Source of the DNA: Poa pratensis
Lineage: Eukaryota > Streptophyta > Magnoliopsida > Poales > Poaceae
Reading direction: 5' to 3'
Assembly (NCBI GenBank): GCA_947311845.1
Contig: CAMZMU010000041.1
Coordinates: 133,551,975-133,615,974 of the forward strand
DNA length: 64,000 nucleotides
Part shown: positions 30,164 through 41,914 of the stretch, piece after piece
How positions within the stretch are numbered: position 1 is the stretch's first letter
Layout: each line of letters opens with the position of its first letter
Position numbers and translations under genes: made by a program
Notes under the pieces: model-generated
Told to the model about the DNA's origin: nothing
The model's input: the letters and a program-made list of their open reading frames with translations, nothing else
Database searches by the model: none

Positions 30164-31879
30164 TGATGCATGTAAAATGCATACATGAACTTTGCACTTT
30201 AATTGCTTATATTCCAATCATATTTGCATCATATAAGGGTTATATCAATGTTTTATCATGATTTTGGGAATATTCATATTTCCTATTTTTATGGAATTAA
30301 CCCTGCACAGGCAGAAAACCCCGTTTTCTTATTTTAATGTTTCAGGGACCCAAACGTCAACGAAATCACCTGGAAATTTACGGGCGTCAATATTTGGAAG
30401 GAAGAAGACCTGTGGGCGAAGGAAGCGAACGGAGGCCCGAGGCCAAACGGGGGTGGCCCACGCGGCCAGGTACTGTGGCCGCGTGGGCCCACCGTTTGGC
30501 CTCGTGGCTCCGTTGCCGTCGATCTTCGCTCCACCGACATCGTCTTGACCTAAAAACGCCTATAAAAAAGGTCCCCCGACGTTCTCTGGAAGGAGCGCCG
30601 CACAAACACAGAAACACCGAAACGGAGATCAGGAGCTGCAGATTGGAGGGGGAAAACTCCGGCGGGGCGCTGCCGGCGTGGTCTCCATCTTCTCCATCGA
30701 CTTCTCCACCGTCTCCATGATGAAGAGGGAGTAGTCCACCTCTGGACTATGGGTTTGTGGAAGTAACTTATGTATCTCTCCTCTCTTGAGCTTCACTAAT
30801 TAGCACCGTATGAGCTGCTGAACATGATTACGGTCACCGTTGTAATACCTTTGTGGTGGATCTTTATGAGTTAATATATGTTTGAGATTGCAATGTTTGT
30901 TTCAGTTATGAGTATAGATGCATATTATGTACCCCGTTCTTGTCTACTTGTTTTGATCAAGCATGTTTATGAGAGCGTGTGTGGGGGAACGTGTGCATTA
31001 GTTGGAGTAACGGGGGGTGGCTAGTGCAGTGAACGTGAGAGAAAGTTCTGCGATCCACTTTGGTATCTTTACCTTACTTTGTTACCTCACTAGGGATAAA
31101 CTAAAATACCATGCTACCGGGGATGTGGGCGTGACCATTGCCACTACTCCATGACTAGATCTAGCATGTTCTTATTTTCACTTCATGTCATGATACTTAA
31201 TGCTATACTCTGAGTTATCTTAATTACTGAGGTGTTATGATTTAGTTCGCATCTTGGTGGAGTATAAGAGAGGTTAATAACCAAAAGATCTCTATGTTAG
31301 GACGTGATGCCCATATATCTAAGTAACTTGTTATCAAACCCTGTGTTGCAATCTCATATGTTAACTGTGTGTGTTCCATTGTCTACCACTTTATAAAGAG
31401 AGAGTGCATTTGTGAAACCATGAACCCCAGTCCATTTTTAATCATAAGAAACACCTTTCCAACACCATATACCACTTTTCTATTTTCAGCCATCATTAAA
31501 TCCGAAAATACAAAAATACTTTTCATCTTGCATACATCATTCAAAAACCCAAAAATATCATTTACATTGCATCCACCATCATTGCATATTTATTTCTTGT
31601 TTGCATTGCATAACTATCCTGATATCATTCTTACACCTTGTGCTTGACAACCACAGGTGAGGTTGAGGACCAAAACATCTAACCTTGTTTTGTAGGTAAC
31701 CAAAAGAAGGATAAGAAGATAAATCTACCACTTCAGATTCCCCGAGAGTTCGATATTAAACCCTCGAGTCACCCCTCGTGGGGAAAACTGTCTTCCACTT
31801 ACTATACACTCTGCACTTGGAGTCTCAACCTAATCCCGTTTATTTTGCAGGCATCAAGACTTGCTCTTCGGGATCATCA
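30164..31879 (+). repeat. 5' LTR of E2
   Basis: Contains a TATA box (CTATAAAAAAGG at about 30560) roughly 100 bp after a GC-rich hairpin (GTGGCCCACGCGGCC with GGCCGCGTGGGCCCAC, 30452-30493). Transcription would start near 30590. Open frames in the LTR have no protein resemblance. Confidence 0.95.
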
Positions 31880-31889
31880 AGACGTTTTC

Positions 31890-31907
31890 TGGCGCCGTTG
31901 CCGGGGA
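31890..31907 (+). other. Primer binding site of E2 (tRNA-Asp type)
   Basis: TGGCGCCGTTGCCGGGGA, complementary to the 3' end of plant tRNA-Asp, 10 bases after the 5' LTR. Confidence 0.92.
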
Positions 31908-32139
31908 ATCGTAGCTGAGAGATTTATCCAAGGGTGTGCATCATCGCATTCATCTCACAACAAAGTCAACGTCACCAACTTGTGCTAACACCTAAGCTTG
32001 GGGAGGTTGCACCTACGTGAGCACCATCTTATCCATCTTTACTTACAAAGCAATTTATTTGTTTTGTTAGTGTCATTGCATATCATATTTATTTCAGTTT
32101 TGCATAAAAAATTAAAAATACCAAAAAAAACTTGCTAAA

Positions 32140-33972
32140 ATGGGAGAAAGAACTAAGCTGTGTGACTACACAAACACTCCTAATGATCAATTTATCACGA
32201 GAGCTATTGCCACACCTAAGATAAATGCTGAGAGTTATGAAGTAAGTCCTAGTTTGTTGAACTTGATAACTAGGGAACAATTTGGTGGTAGTGCTATGGA
32301 GGATGCCTCTATGCATCTTCATGACTTTGTTGAAATATGTGACATGCAAAAGTTTAAAAATGTGGAAAGTGATATCCTAAAACTGAAGTTATTTCCTTTT
32401 TCACTTAGAGGAAAAGCTAAAGAGTGGTTGCATTCCTTGCCATCTGGTAGTATTAATTCTTGGGATGATCTAAAAGAAGCTTTCATTAAGAAATATTATC
32501 CCCCTGTTAAAATTTTGCAAAATAGAAACAACATCCTTTCTTTTAGGCAAAATGAAAATGAACATGTTGCTATGGCTTGGGATAGGATAAAACTTATGCT
32601 TAGAACTTGTCCCTCACATGGAGTTAATGAATGGACCATATTACACTCTTTCTACAATGGTTTAAACTACATGTCTAGAAACATACTTGATTCTGCTGCT
32701 GGAGGTGCTTTTATGAGTAAGACTATAGTAGAAGCTAAAAATATATTGGAAAGCATTTTACAAAACTATAGTCAATGGCATACTGATAGGGCACCTAATC
32801 CTTCTAAGAAAGTGAACTCTATTGAAGAAACTAATGATTTGTCATCTAAAATGGATACTATTCTTGCTTTGCTTAATAAACCTAGTGTTGAAAATGTTCC
32901 TTTGCAAGAACTAGTTGGAAACAATTCTGAAAATATTGATGTCAACTTCATTAGGAACTATGGTAATAATGGGTATGGTAACAACAATTATAACTCTTAT
33001 AATAAACCCCCATATGTGCCAAATAAATATGCTTCTAGTGGTAATGTTTCTAGTGACTTGGAAAACACCATTAGATCTTTTATATCTACCCAAAAAGAGC
33101 TTAATAAGGAATTTATCTCTAAGTTTGAAAAACAAGATGCTTTGTTTGAAAGGGTAGATCAGCTTACTAAGGAAGTCTCATCATTAAAGAGCATCATTAC
33201 AGCCCAAAAACATGAGGAAACAATAAAATATTGCCAAGAGGTTATCAATAAGTCTTGGGAACACATTCATGAGCAAGAGAGAGTTGCTAAAGAATCTATT
33301 GGGGTAATGAAAGAGGTTGAAGTTGAGGAAGTTAAAATGCTTAATGAAGTCAAGGATCCTTTGCTTGACTTAGAAAATTGTAGCTTGCATGAATTAATAT
33401 CTATCTTACAAAAATTTGCAAGTGATCCTTCCATCAACACTAACCAAGCAGGTTTTGGTTCTTATATTGCTAATCATGTCTTGAAAGAAAAGATTGCTAG
33501 GTACAACCAAGAGGCTATGATACCACCTAAGCTTGGGGATATGTGGATACCTAAGGTACTAGTAACTATTGGAAAAGAGACACACCATGCCATACTTGAT
33601 CTAGGATCTAGTGTCTCTGTTTTATCTAAAGAACTATATGAAGTGCTTGAATTGAAAAATCTTGAAAAATGCTCTATTGAACTAGCACTTGCTGATGACT
33701 CTATTAAACATGCTTTGGGAAAAGTAAGTGATGTTATGGTAGAGTTACATATGACTTTTGTGCCTGTGGATTTTCTAATCATGGATATGGGGAATAAAAC
33801 CTCTAGTCCTATTATTCTTGGAAGACCTTTTCTTCGTACCACAGGTGCTATCATTGATTCAAAGGAAGGGAATGTAAAGTTTCAGTTTCCACACAAGAAG
33901 TGCATGGAACACTTTCCAAGGAAGAGGGAACCACCAAAGTTCAAGCTCCCTCATGAGCTTCGTCCACAATAA
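32140..33972 (+). CDS. Gag-aspartic protease polyprotein of E2
   Basis: An uninterrupted 610-codon frame. Residues about 50-200 form the retrotransposon gag domain (FPFSLRGKAKEWLHSLP, then FIKKYYPP and the FYNGLN motif). A Gly/Asn/Tyr-rich linker (GNNGYGNNNYNSYN) follows near 280, then a coiled-coil-like stretch. The C-terminal third is a retropepsin-like domain with AILDLGSSVSVLS (D-L-G in the active-site position, usual for Athila-like grass elements) and IILGRPFLRTTGA. Gag would assemble the cytoplasmic particle and the protease would process it. The frame stops at 33970-33972 with no pol downstream. Start chosen at the first ATG after the primer region, which gives the longest family-like N-terminus. 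Confidence 0.93.
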   Translation: MGERTKLCDYTNTPNDQFITRAIATPKINAESYEVSPSLLNLITREQFGGSAMEDASMHLHDFVEICDMQKFKNVESDILKLKLFPFSLRGKAKEWLHSLPSGSINSWDDLKEAFIKKYYPPVKILQNRNNILSFRQNENEHVAMAWDRIKLMLRTCPSHGVNEWTILHSFYNGLNYMSRNILDSAAGGAFMSKTIVEAKNILESILQNYSQWHTDRAPNPSKKVNSIEETNDLSSKMDTILALLNKPSVENVPLQELVGNNSENIDVNFIRNYGNNGYGNNNYNSYNKPPYVPNKYASSGNVSSDLENTIRSFISTQKELNKEFISKFEKQDALFERVDQLTKEVSSLKSIITAQKHEETIKYCQEVINKSWEHIHEQERVAKESIGVMKEVEVEEVKMLNEVKDPLLDLENCSLHELISILQKFASDPSINTNQAGFGSYIANHVLKEKIARYNQEAMIPPKLGDMWIPKVLVTIGKETHHAILDLGSSVSVLSKELYEVLELKNLEKCSIELALADDSIKHALGKVSDVMVELHMTFVPVDFLIMDMGNKTSSPIILGRPFLRTTGAIIDSKEGNVKFQFPHKKCMEHFPRKREPPKFKLPHELRPQ

Positions 33973-36340
33973 AACAACAAGTAAGAAGCCTAGCTATATG
34001 GCTATAAAGAAAGCGCTTTGCGGGAGGCAACCCGGTTATTTTTTGTGTGATTTTTCTTTGTGTCCTCTTGCTGTAACAAGAGATTTTGTGTCTAGTTAGG
34101 TTCTGGAGTTTTTAATAAAGTGCCAAGTTTTACCCTTTTTGGTTTGAAAAAGTTGCTTATAGCGTTCGGAGATTTTATTCCTGCACGAGTCAGTGCACGG
34201 TATGATTTTTAATTCTTATTCTGTAACTCCGAATGAGCTCATATTTGAACTGTAGTTGCAACTTTTCATCCTCTGTATGCATGAATTTTTCGGAATTTTT
34301 CGAGAAAGTTTGGTAGGGTAGAAAAATACGTTTTGCTGCTGCTTTTTTCTGGACAGATTCTGTCCCATTTTGTTTGATGCATGCTTTGAGCTTTTAAGTT
34401 GAATCTTTTTGATCCAATTGAGTTTATGAGTAGGCATACAACATTATACACTTTCTGGACATGTCATATGAATTTTTGTTCAAGGATTATATGCAGCAAG
34501 GAACCTATTTGTTTATCACTATTAATGCACCCCACAGAAAAGAGATGGGAGAAACGGTGTTTTGAAGTTTTTTCACAGGGATTGGAGGAGATGCACCAAG
34601 AGCTATCCAAGGATGGTGAAGACCATAAGCTTGGGGATGTGAAGACAACCCCGCTGGACCTACACACTCTCGGTTTGCACACGTCCAACTTCTGTTTTTC
34701 GATCGAAACACTTTATCGCATAAACTTGGAGCGTCGTTTTTGTTTTTGTTTGAGTCTTGAGAGACCACCACACTATCAATTATATATGAGAGAGCTACTG
34801 GAAATATGGGTTGAAATATGTTGGATGCTTTTATAAGATTGGGAAAAGGGATGTTTGACTTGATTTTTAATGATACATATAGTTGCATGATTCATGAGCT
34901 TGTTTATGAGTAATAGTTTGCAAATTCTTTTTGTAGAGCTATCACTTATTCATGTTTTGGTGCTGATTGTTATTTACTTGGTTTAACATGGATTAGTTAG
35001 TTCTATGGACACTCATGCATGCATCTAGATGGTCAACTTTCTCCCTTTTGCTAGCCCAAAAACTCCAACAAGCAAAAACTTGTTTCCAACACCTTCAACC
35101 AAAGTTATTCCAGTGAGTCCACCATATCTACCTATTGGCTTTATGCTATTCCGAGTATGTTTAACATGTTGTTTGTGTTATCTTACCTCTGAATGAAAAT
35201 GTTTATGTTATTGATTGCAATGGAAAAAATTGGTTATATAGCTCTCACGAACTTGATGCACAATGTTCTTTTATTTGCATAATAAAACTTGACCCATTGT
35301 GATTAAGATTATGATGTTTGTGGCTTGATGAATGTTTTGGGTTGGAAGTTAGCCCATATGTGCTGTCACATGGCAAGCTTTCAACACGCTCTTCATCTCA
35401 TTTAGTTGATATCATGTGCTTTTGTCTATGGATGCTTATCATGTTGAAATAAATGTGGAAATAGAGTGAGTTTAAATGAGTTTGTGTAAATGGTTAGAGA
35501 GACGCCTGGGCCGCTAATCTAAGCCATGCATCATTCATGGTGGAAATTTACTTACATACTATGGTGAACCTTCTGTGATACACCTTGCAATAAAAAACTA
35601 TTCCAAATGGTAAATAAAAAGGGTGTTGAGATTGTTCATTTTGTTTGTTTGTCTTGTCATTTTGATATGGGCTTGTTCCATATCTTGGGACAAGAGGTAC
35701 CCCAGTTGACGCTCTTGATGATACTATTATGCTTACAATGATATTTAATTGAACTTGCTTTGTTTCCCAAGTTGAGTAACACATGGTGTAAGTACTTGTA
35801 TTCAAGGGGCATGAGACATTCAACCCATTCTTTATCAAGCACACTACTCATATTTGCTTTCACTTTAACCTTAATCATTCAAGATGCTATGATAGGGGCA
35901 ATGAGAGCTTGACACCAATGAATACCTTATTGCAATCATTAACTTAAGTAGAAGAGTTTGGAAGTTGGATGAAACTTATGCATGCTTTACCTCTACTCAC
36001 ATATACATCTTTCCAAAGTGTACACCTATCATATTCAGATTTTCATCTACACTCTATGACCATTGTAGGATGTTCTACTTATCATTATGCATACATGTGT
36101 TCCATATTACTTGCTACATGTTACACTTTGTGAACTATCAATGAACATCCTTGTCTTGAATACTTGATATCACTTCATAAACTATTTGCATATTGCTACT
36201 CCTTTGAAGAATGAATCATTTGACTATATGTAGCAATAGTAATCATCTTTGATATCATTGTTAAGTATTAAATTGCAAAGTCCATGTTAGTTTTATCATC
36301 TTCATACTCGAGGACGAGCATGGATTAAGCTTGGGGATGT
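33973..36340 (+). other. Non-coding 3' internal region of E2
   Basis: About 2.4 kb where pol would normally be. Only short frames without resemblance are present. A conserved block with AAAGAAAGCGCTT and GGGAGGCAACCC lies just after the stop (33990-34035). TAAGCTTGGGGA occurs at 34626-34637 and as the terminal polypurine motif at 36326-36337. Confidence 0.8.
36326..36337 (+). other. Polypurine-tract-like motif of E2
   Basis: TAAGCTTGGGGA ending three bases before the 3' LTR, preceded by CTCGAGGACGAG as in E1. Confidence 0.8.
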
Positions 36341-38060
36341 TGATGCATGTAAAATGCATACATGAACTTTGCACTTTAATTGCTTATATTCCAATCATAT
36401 TTGCATCATATAAGGGTTATATCAATGTTTTATCATGATTTTGGGAATATTCATATTTCCTATTTTTATGGAATTAACCCTGCACAGGCAGAAAACCCCG
36501 TTTTCTTATTTTAATGTTTCAGGGACCCAAACGTCAACGAAATCACCTGGAAATTTACGGGCGTCAATATTTGGAAGGAAGAAGACCTGTGGGCGAAGGA
36601 AGCAACAAACGGAGGCCGAGGCCAAACGGGGGTGGCCCACGCGGCCAGGTACTGTGGCCGCGTGGGCCCACCCGTTTGGCCTCGTGGCTCCGTTGCCGTC
36701 GATCTTCGCTCCACCGACATCGTCTTGACCTAAAAACGCCTATAAAAAAGGTCCCCCGACGTTCTCTGGAAGGAGCGCCGCACAAACACAGAAACACCGA
36801 AACGGAGATCAGGAGCTGCAGATTGGAGGGGGAAAACTCCGGCGGGGCGCTGCCGGCGTGGTCTCCATCTTCTCCATCGACTTCTCCACCGTCTCCATGA
36901 TGAAGAGGGAGTAGTCCACCTCTGGACTATGGGTTTGTGGAAGTAACTTATGTATCTCTCCTCTCTTGAGCTTCACTAATTAGCACCGTATGAGCTGCTG
37001 AACATGATTACGGTCACCGTTGTAATACCTTTGTGGTGGATCTTTATGAGTTAATATATGTTTGAGATTGCAATGTTTGTTTCAGTTATGAGTATAGATG
37101 CATATTATGTACCCCGTTCTTGTCTACTTGTTTTGATCAAGCATGTTTATGAGAGCGTGTGTGGGGGAACGTGTGCATTAGTTGGAGTAACGGGGGGTGG
37201 CTAGTGCAGTGAACGTGAGAGAAAGTTCTGCGATCCACTTTGGTATCTTTACCTTACTTTGTTACCTCACTAGGGATAAACTAAAATACCATGCTACCGG
37301 GGATGTGGGCGTGACCATTGCCACTACTCCATGACTAGATCTAGCATGTTCTTATTTTCACTTCATGTCATGATACTTAATGCTATACTCTGAGTTATCT
37401 TAATTACTGAGGTGTTATGATTTAGTTCGCATCTTGGTGGAGTATAAGAGAGGTTAATAACCAAAAGATCTCTATGTTAGGACGTGATGCCCATATATCT
37501 AAGTAACTTGTTATCAAACCCTGTGTTGCAATCTCATATGTTAACTGTGTGTGTTCCATTGTCTACCACTTTATAAAGAGAGAGTGCATTTGTGAAACCA
37601 TGAACCCCAGTCCATTTTTAATCATAAGAAACACCTTTCCAACACCATATACCACTTTTCTATTTTCAGCCATCATTAAATCCGAAAATACAAAAATACT
37701 TTTCATCTTGCATACATCATTCAAAAACCCAAAAATATCATTTACATTGCATCCACCATCATTGCATATTTATTTCTTGTTTGCATTGCATAACTATCCT
37801 GATATCATTCTTACACCTTGTGCTTGACAACCACAGGTGAGGTTGAGGACCAAAACATCTAACCTTGTTTTGTAGGTAACCAAAAGAAGGATAAGAAGAT
37901 AAATCTACCACTTCAGATTCCCCGAGAGTTCGATATTAAACCCTCGAGTCACCCCTCGTGGGGAAAACTGTCTTCCACTTACTATACACTCTGCACTTGG
38001 AGTCTCAACCTAATCCCGTTTATTTGTGCAGGCATCAAGACTTGCTCTTCGGGATCATCA
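36341..38060 (+). repeat. 3' LTR of E2
   Basis: Same as the 5' LTR at a constant offset of 6,180 from 30541 to about 31845. The only differences seen are one substitution and four small indels; four of the five fall next to the GC-rich hairpin. Confidence 0.95.
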
Positions 38061-38065
38061 AGTGC

Positions 38066-39770
38066 CTAACCCCTTGAGGCATTTCTGGGGGCTGTGGGCG
38101 GTTGGCTCTCTCATCGGCATGATGATCGACATCGACATGTTCGCCCTACGCCATAGAGGGGTGGTCCGTATTCTGGTGGGGATGGTGGCTGAGGACCGTT
38201 TCAAGGATATCGATGAGTTGGGGCCTTTTCTTCCAACCATGGGGATACTGCGTCTGAAGGGCTACGACTTTGTTTTCCGGCTGGAGAAGGAGGACTATGT
38301 TCCGGATGCAGATTTTGTCCCCTTCTTGTGGCAGCGGAAAGGTAAAGATGATTCGGATGACAATGGTATGGGTGATGACAATGTGGAAGGACATGTTGGT
38401 GAAGACGGACCGTCGTCTATTGGGACGGGTGCTTCGAACATGTCGATCGACCCTAGCCCGTCAAGTGGAGGGGGGCAAGTTCATGGTGCTTCGGTGGCGA
38501 GTGCGTTGATGGGGGTGGCTGTTACCCCTTTAAACCCAGCTCCTACGACTCCGAGAGGTATTGAGCTGGTGAAAAAATGGAAAAAAGTTGCTGCCTGCCC
38601 CATTGCTGCTGTGCTTGAGCCTGCTGGCCCATCTGTGAATGCTGCTGCGGTATGCGACCTGGTGAAGTCGAGGCCCAATTTCCCTTCTTCTCTTGGGCCG
38701 CTGCTGGCCGGCGCGCCTGGACGGGACGCGGTGGTGAGCGACGACGGATCGCGGTCGCCCGCGCGGCGGATGGGTCGATGCCTGCTGGGGAGGCGCCTGG
38801 CGGGCTGGACTCCATGGGCGACGGATCGCCAACTGCCGCCTACGCGTCGCCTGGGGCGCGGACTGCCAAGGAGGCGCCTGGTGGACAGGAGTTGGTGTGC
38901 ACCGGGCAGCCCCCTGCTGCATGCACGGCGATCGGCGAGGCTTCTGCTTCGGAGAGAACTGGTGCGGTGGCTGCCACTGTTGCGTCACCTGGTGATGGAC
39001 CAGTCTCGGAGGTTCTTCAGGTGGGTTTGCTAGGCTGTCCCATGGTGGACGCCGGTGCGAACCCGTCACTGCAGATGTCGGACACCACGGTGGTGGGGGC
39101 TGCTACATTGACTGTGCCTTCCCCTGTGGTGTCTCCGCCGTCTTCACCGCCGGCCTCGGCACTGTCTGGGGTGGAGAGGGGAGCTACATCACCTATGTCC
39201 CTCTTACCACGGCCACACATGTTGGGGGGCAATCGCTACCGACGGCTCAGCCTCGGCGTAGTGAGCGCCACCTAACAGGGGCCGACGGCGCGTCAGCGAC
39301 GGATGAGGACTCCATGACCAAGGCGATGCGACGCAAAGCGGGCTTGTTCTCTACTCCAGTCCACTGTAAGTCTCCTGCTCAAAAGTCCTTCCTTTCGTTT
39401 TCGCCATCTAAATTGTTGGCGCAGTTGTCTAGTGTTGGCGTCAATTTAGGGAGAAATGAAAGGAAGTGGTTTTTTTCGGCTAATGTCTTGAAACACGTAG
39501 AATATGATCGCCGCAAGGTATCACCTAGTGTTTCGACTAAGCCGATTGCCTCGCCTATAGATGATGATGAAGCGAATGACACGCTTGATGGACAGCTTCT
39601 ATCACATCTTGTAGGAGAGGTTTCGGAAGTGGATTTGGATGAGGCTCAGCTGGGATCTTTTGATGACATGTATGCTACTGGCCGGAAATCCAAGTCCGCT
39701 AAAAATAAGAAAAATCGATCTTCGCGTAAAAGCGCGAGAAAGTCAAAATCTCCAATAGTTTCCCAATGAA
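38066..39770 (+). pseudogene. LINE ORF1, 3' part
   Basis: Directly after the E2 target duplication the frame resumes with LRHFWGLWAVGSLIG, the second half of the DUF4283-like domain, and goes on through KGYDFVFRLEKEDYVPD and an acidic tail. From about 38690 GC-rich sequence gives several overlapping frames. A further ORF1-like piece (39314-39769, ending KNRSSRKSARKSKSP, basic) precedes ORF2. The LTR insertion ends any full-length ORF1. Confidence 0.7.
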
Positions 39771-41914
39771 TGGCATATTTGAAAATAGCAGAGGTCTAGG
39801 CGACTTGGCTAAACATTTAAATATTGCGCATCATGTGAGGGACCACAAACTGGACTTTCTGGCTATCTCCGAGACGGGTAGACGAGATTTTCCAAGCACT
39901 CTACTAGACCGCCTCTCAGGTGGTGTGGAGTTTGCATGGCATTCTTGTCCCCCTCGCGGGAGATCGGGCGGCATGTTACTTGGCATTAGAACTGATACCA
40001 TGGAATTGTTGGACCGTTCGGATGGTGAATTTCATATTATGTTTCATATCCGGAACAAGTCCGGTAATTTTATAAGGAGTTTGGTTGCTGTGTACGGTGC
40101 TGCTCAAGGGGATTTTAAGGCTGCTTTTCTACGTGAATTGGTTAATTTAGCTAAGGATAACCCGTACCCTATTCTCACAGGAGGGGATTTCAACATGCTG
40201 AGGTACCGTCACGAGAAAAGTAAGGGCAGGTTCGATGGTCATTGGTCTCTCTTGTTCAATGCTGTTATCGATAGCTTGTCTCTAAGAGAGGTTCATATGA
40301 TGGGAGACAATTTACTTGGGCTAATAGTCTCCCCGAGCCGACGTTTGAAAAGCTGGATCGGGTGCTAATGGATTCCCGCTGGGAGGATAAATATCCGTTG
40401 GTGTCGGTTCGGGTTTTGGAACGCATCGAGGCTTTCTCGGATCATTCCCCCTTACTCCTTTCTACCGGATCATTGAAATCGCCCGTCAAGTCCCAATTCA
40501 AGTTCGAATTAGGCTGGCTGCTACGGGATGGTTTTGATGAATTGGTTAAAAGGATTTGGGCTCAAGCGGTTGCGGGTGCCTCCGCTATCCAACGATGGAA
40601 TGGTAAGATACGTAATTTGCGTACATTCCTGCGTGGATGGGCGAGGCATACATCCGGTGTTCTTAAAAAAGAAAAAGAGCGCCTGTGCTCAATCATTGAA
40701 GAACTCGACAAACTTGCGGAATCACGTCCCTTGTCAGCCAATGAGAATGACCTCAAACGGCATTCGAATGAGCAAGTGGGACGGATGCTGCGAGAGGAAG
40801 AGCTTAAATGGTACCAAAGATCTAAGGATCAGTTCATTCTACAAGGGGATTCGAATACGAGATACTTCTACAATGTCGCTAACGGCAGACACAGGAGGAA
40901 ACTCATTCATTCCCTTCATCAGGACGAGGGCCTGATCGACGGTCAGGACAAGCTCAAAGAGTATATTACTGACTACTATAAAGGTTTGTTTGGCGCTCCG
41001 GAGGAAGGTAACTTCACTCTTGATGAGTCGCGAACAGATGATATTACCCAAGTTACTCCGGAGGAAAATAACCTGCAGATTAGCAAGGCTGTTTTCCAAA
41101 TGGAACACAATAAGGCACTCGGTCCTGATGGTTTCCCAGCTGAGTTCTACCAGCATTTTTGGGATACCATTAAGTCTGATTTGCTCGAGTTATTCGGATG
41201 TTTACATGCTGGACATCTTGAGCTTTTTCGCCTTAATTTTGGGGAAATCGTCTTGTTGCCTAAAGTTCAGGCGGCTGAAAGGATACAACAGTATCGGCCA
41301 ATATGTCTCCTGAATGTTAGCTTCAAGATCTTTACTAAAGTAGCAACTATTAGGTTAAATTCGGTTGCTGATCATGTGGTAAAGCCTACCCAAACTGCTT
41401 TTATGCAAGGGAGGAATATCCTAGATGGGGTTGTGGTTCTCCACGAAACCGTACATGAGATGCATACGAAGAAACTTAATGGGGTAATTTTTAAGATCGA
41501 CTTTGAAAAGGCGTATGGCAAAGTAAAGTGGCCTTTTTACTACAAACTCTGAGAATGAAAGGGTTCTCCGACGAGTGGTGCGAATGGGTACTTAATTTTG
41601 TGTCGGGAGGGAGTGTGGCGATAAAAGTCAATGATGACGTCGGACACTACTTCCAGACAAAAAAGGGTTTAAGACAAGGTGATCCTCTGTCGCCTATACT
41701 ATTTAATATAGTGGCGGATATGTTGACCATCATGATTGAACGAGCAAAAACGGACGGTCAGATTGAAGGGGTGGTTCCACATCTTGTCGATGGGGGACTC
41801 TCTATTCTTCAATATGCGGACGACACGATTCTTTTTATGGAACACGATCTAGATAAAGCGACGAATCTGAAATTGATATTGTCAGCATTCGAGCAATTAT
41901 CAGGGTTAAAAAAT
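39766..41914 (+). pseudogene. LINE ORF2, endonuclease and reverse transcriptase part
   Basis: The endonuclease frame starts at 39766 (MNGIFENSRGLGD, with LDFLAISETGR and GGDFNMLR, an exonuclease-endonuclease-phosphatase fold). It shifts frame near 40360. The reverse transcriptase follows with GPDGFPAEFYQHFW, YRPICLLNVSFKIFTK and KIDFEKAYGKVKW, shifts frame again near 41540, then has GLRQGDPLSPILFN and the catalytic YADD box at 41815-41826. It is cut at 41914 by the solo LTR. The family nicks target DNA and copies its own RNA there. Two frameshifts and the insertion make this copy inactive. Confidence 0.88.

Larger units (their letters stand above)
30164..38060 (+). mobile_element. LTR retrotransposon E2, complete, very young, gag-protease only
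   Basis: LTRs of 1,716 bp (30164-31879) and 1,720 bp (36341-38060) start TGATGCATGT and end GGATCATCA. The target duplication AGTGC is at 30159-30163 and 38061-38065. It has a tRNA-Asp primer site, an intact gag-protease frame and a polypurine motif, but no reverse transcriptase, RNase H or integrase, so it must have been mobilised by another element. By eye the LTRs differ only at a few positions, mostly indels, clustered at 30410-30500 and 31847. It lies inside LINE ORF1 in the same orientation. Confidence 0.96.

Noticed and set aside
30258..30720. Overlapping short frames repeated at 36435-36900
   Set aside because: They lie inside the E2 LTRs and are duplicated only because the LTR is.
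31890..31907. Possible tRNA gene
   Set aside because: Only the 18 bases complementary to the tRNA-Asp 3' end are present, at primer-site position; no tRNA body.
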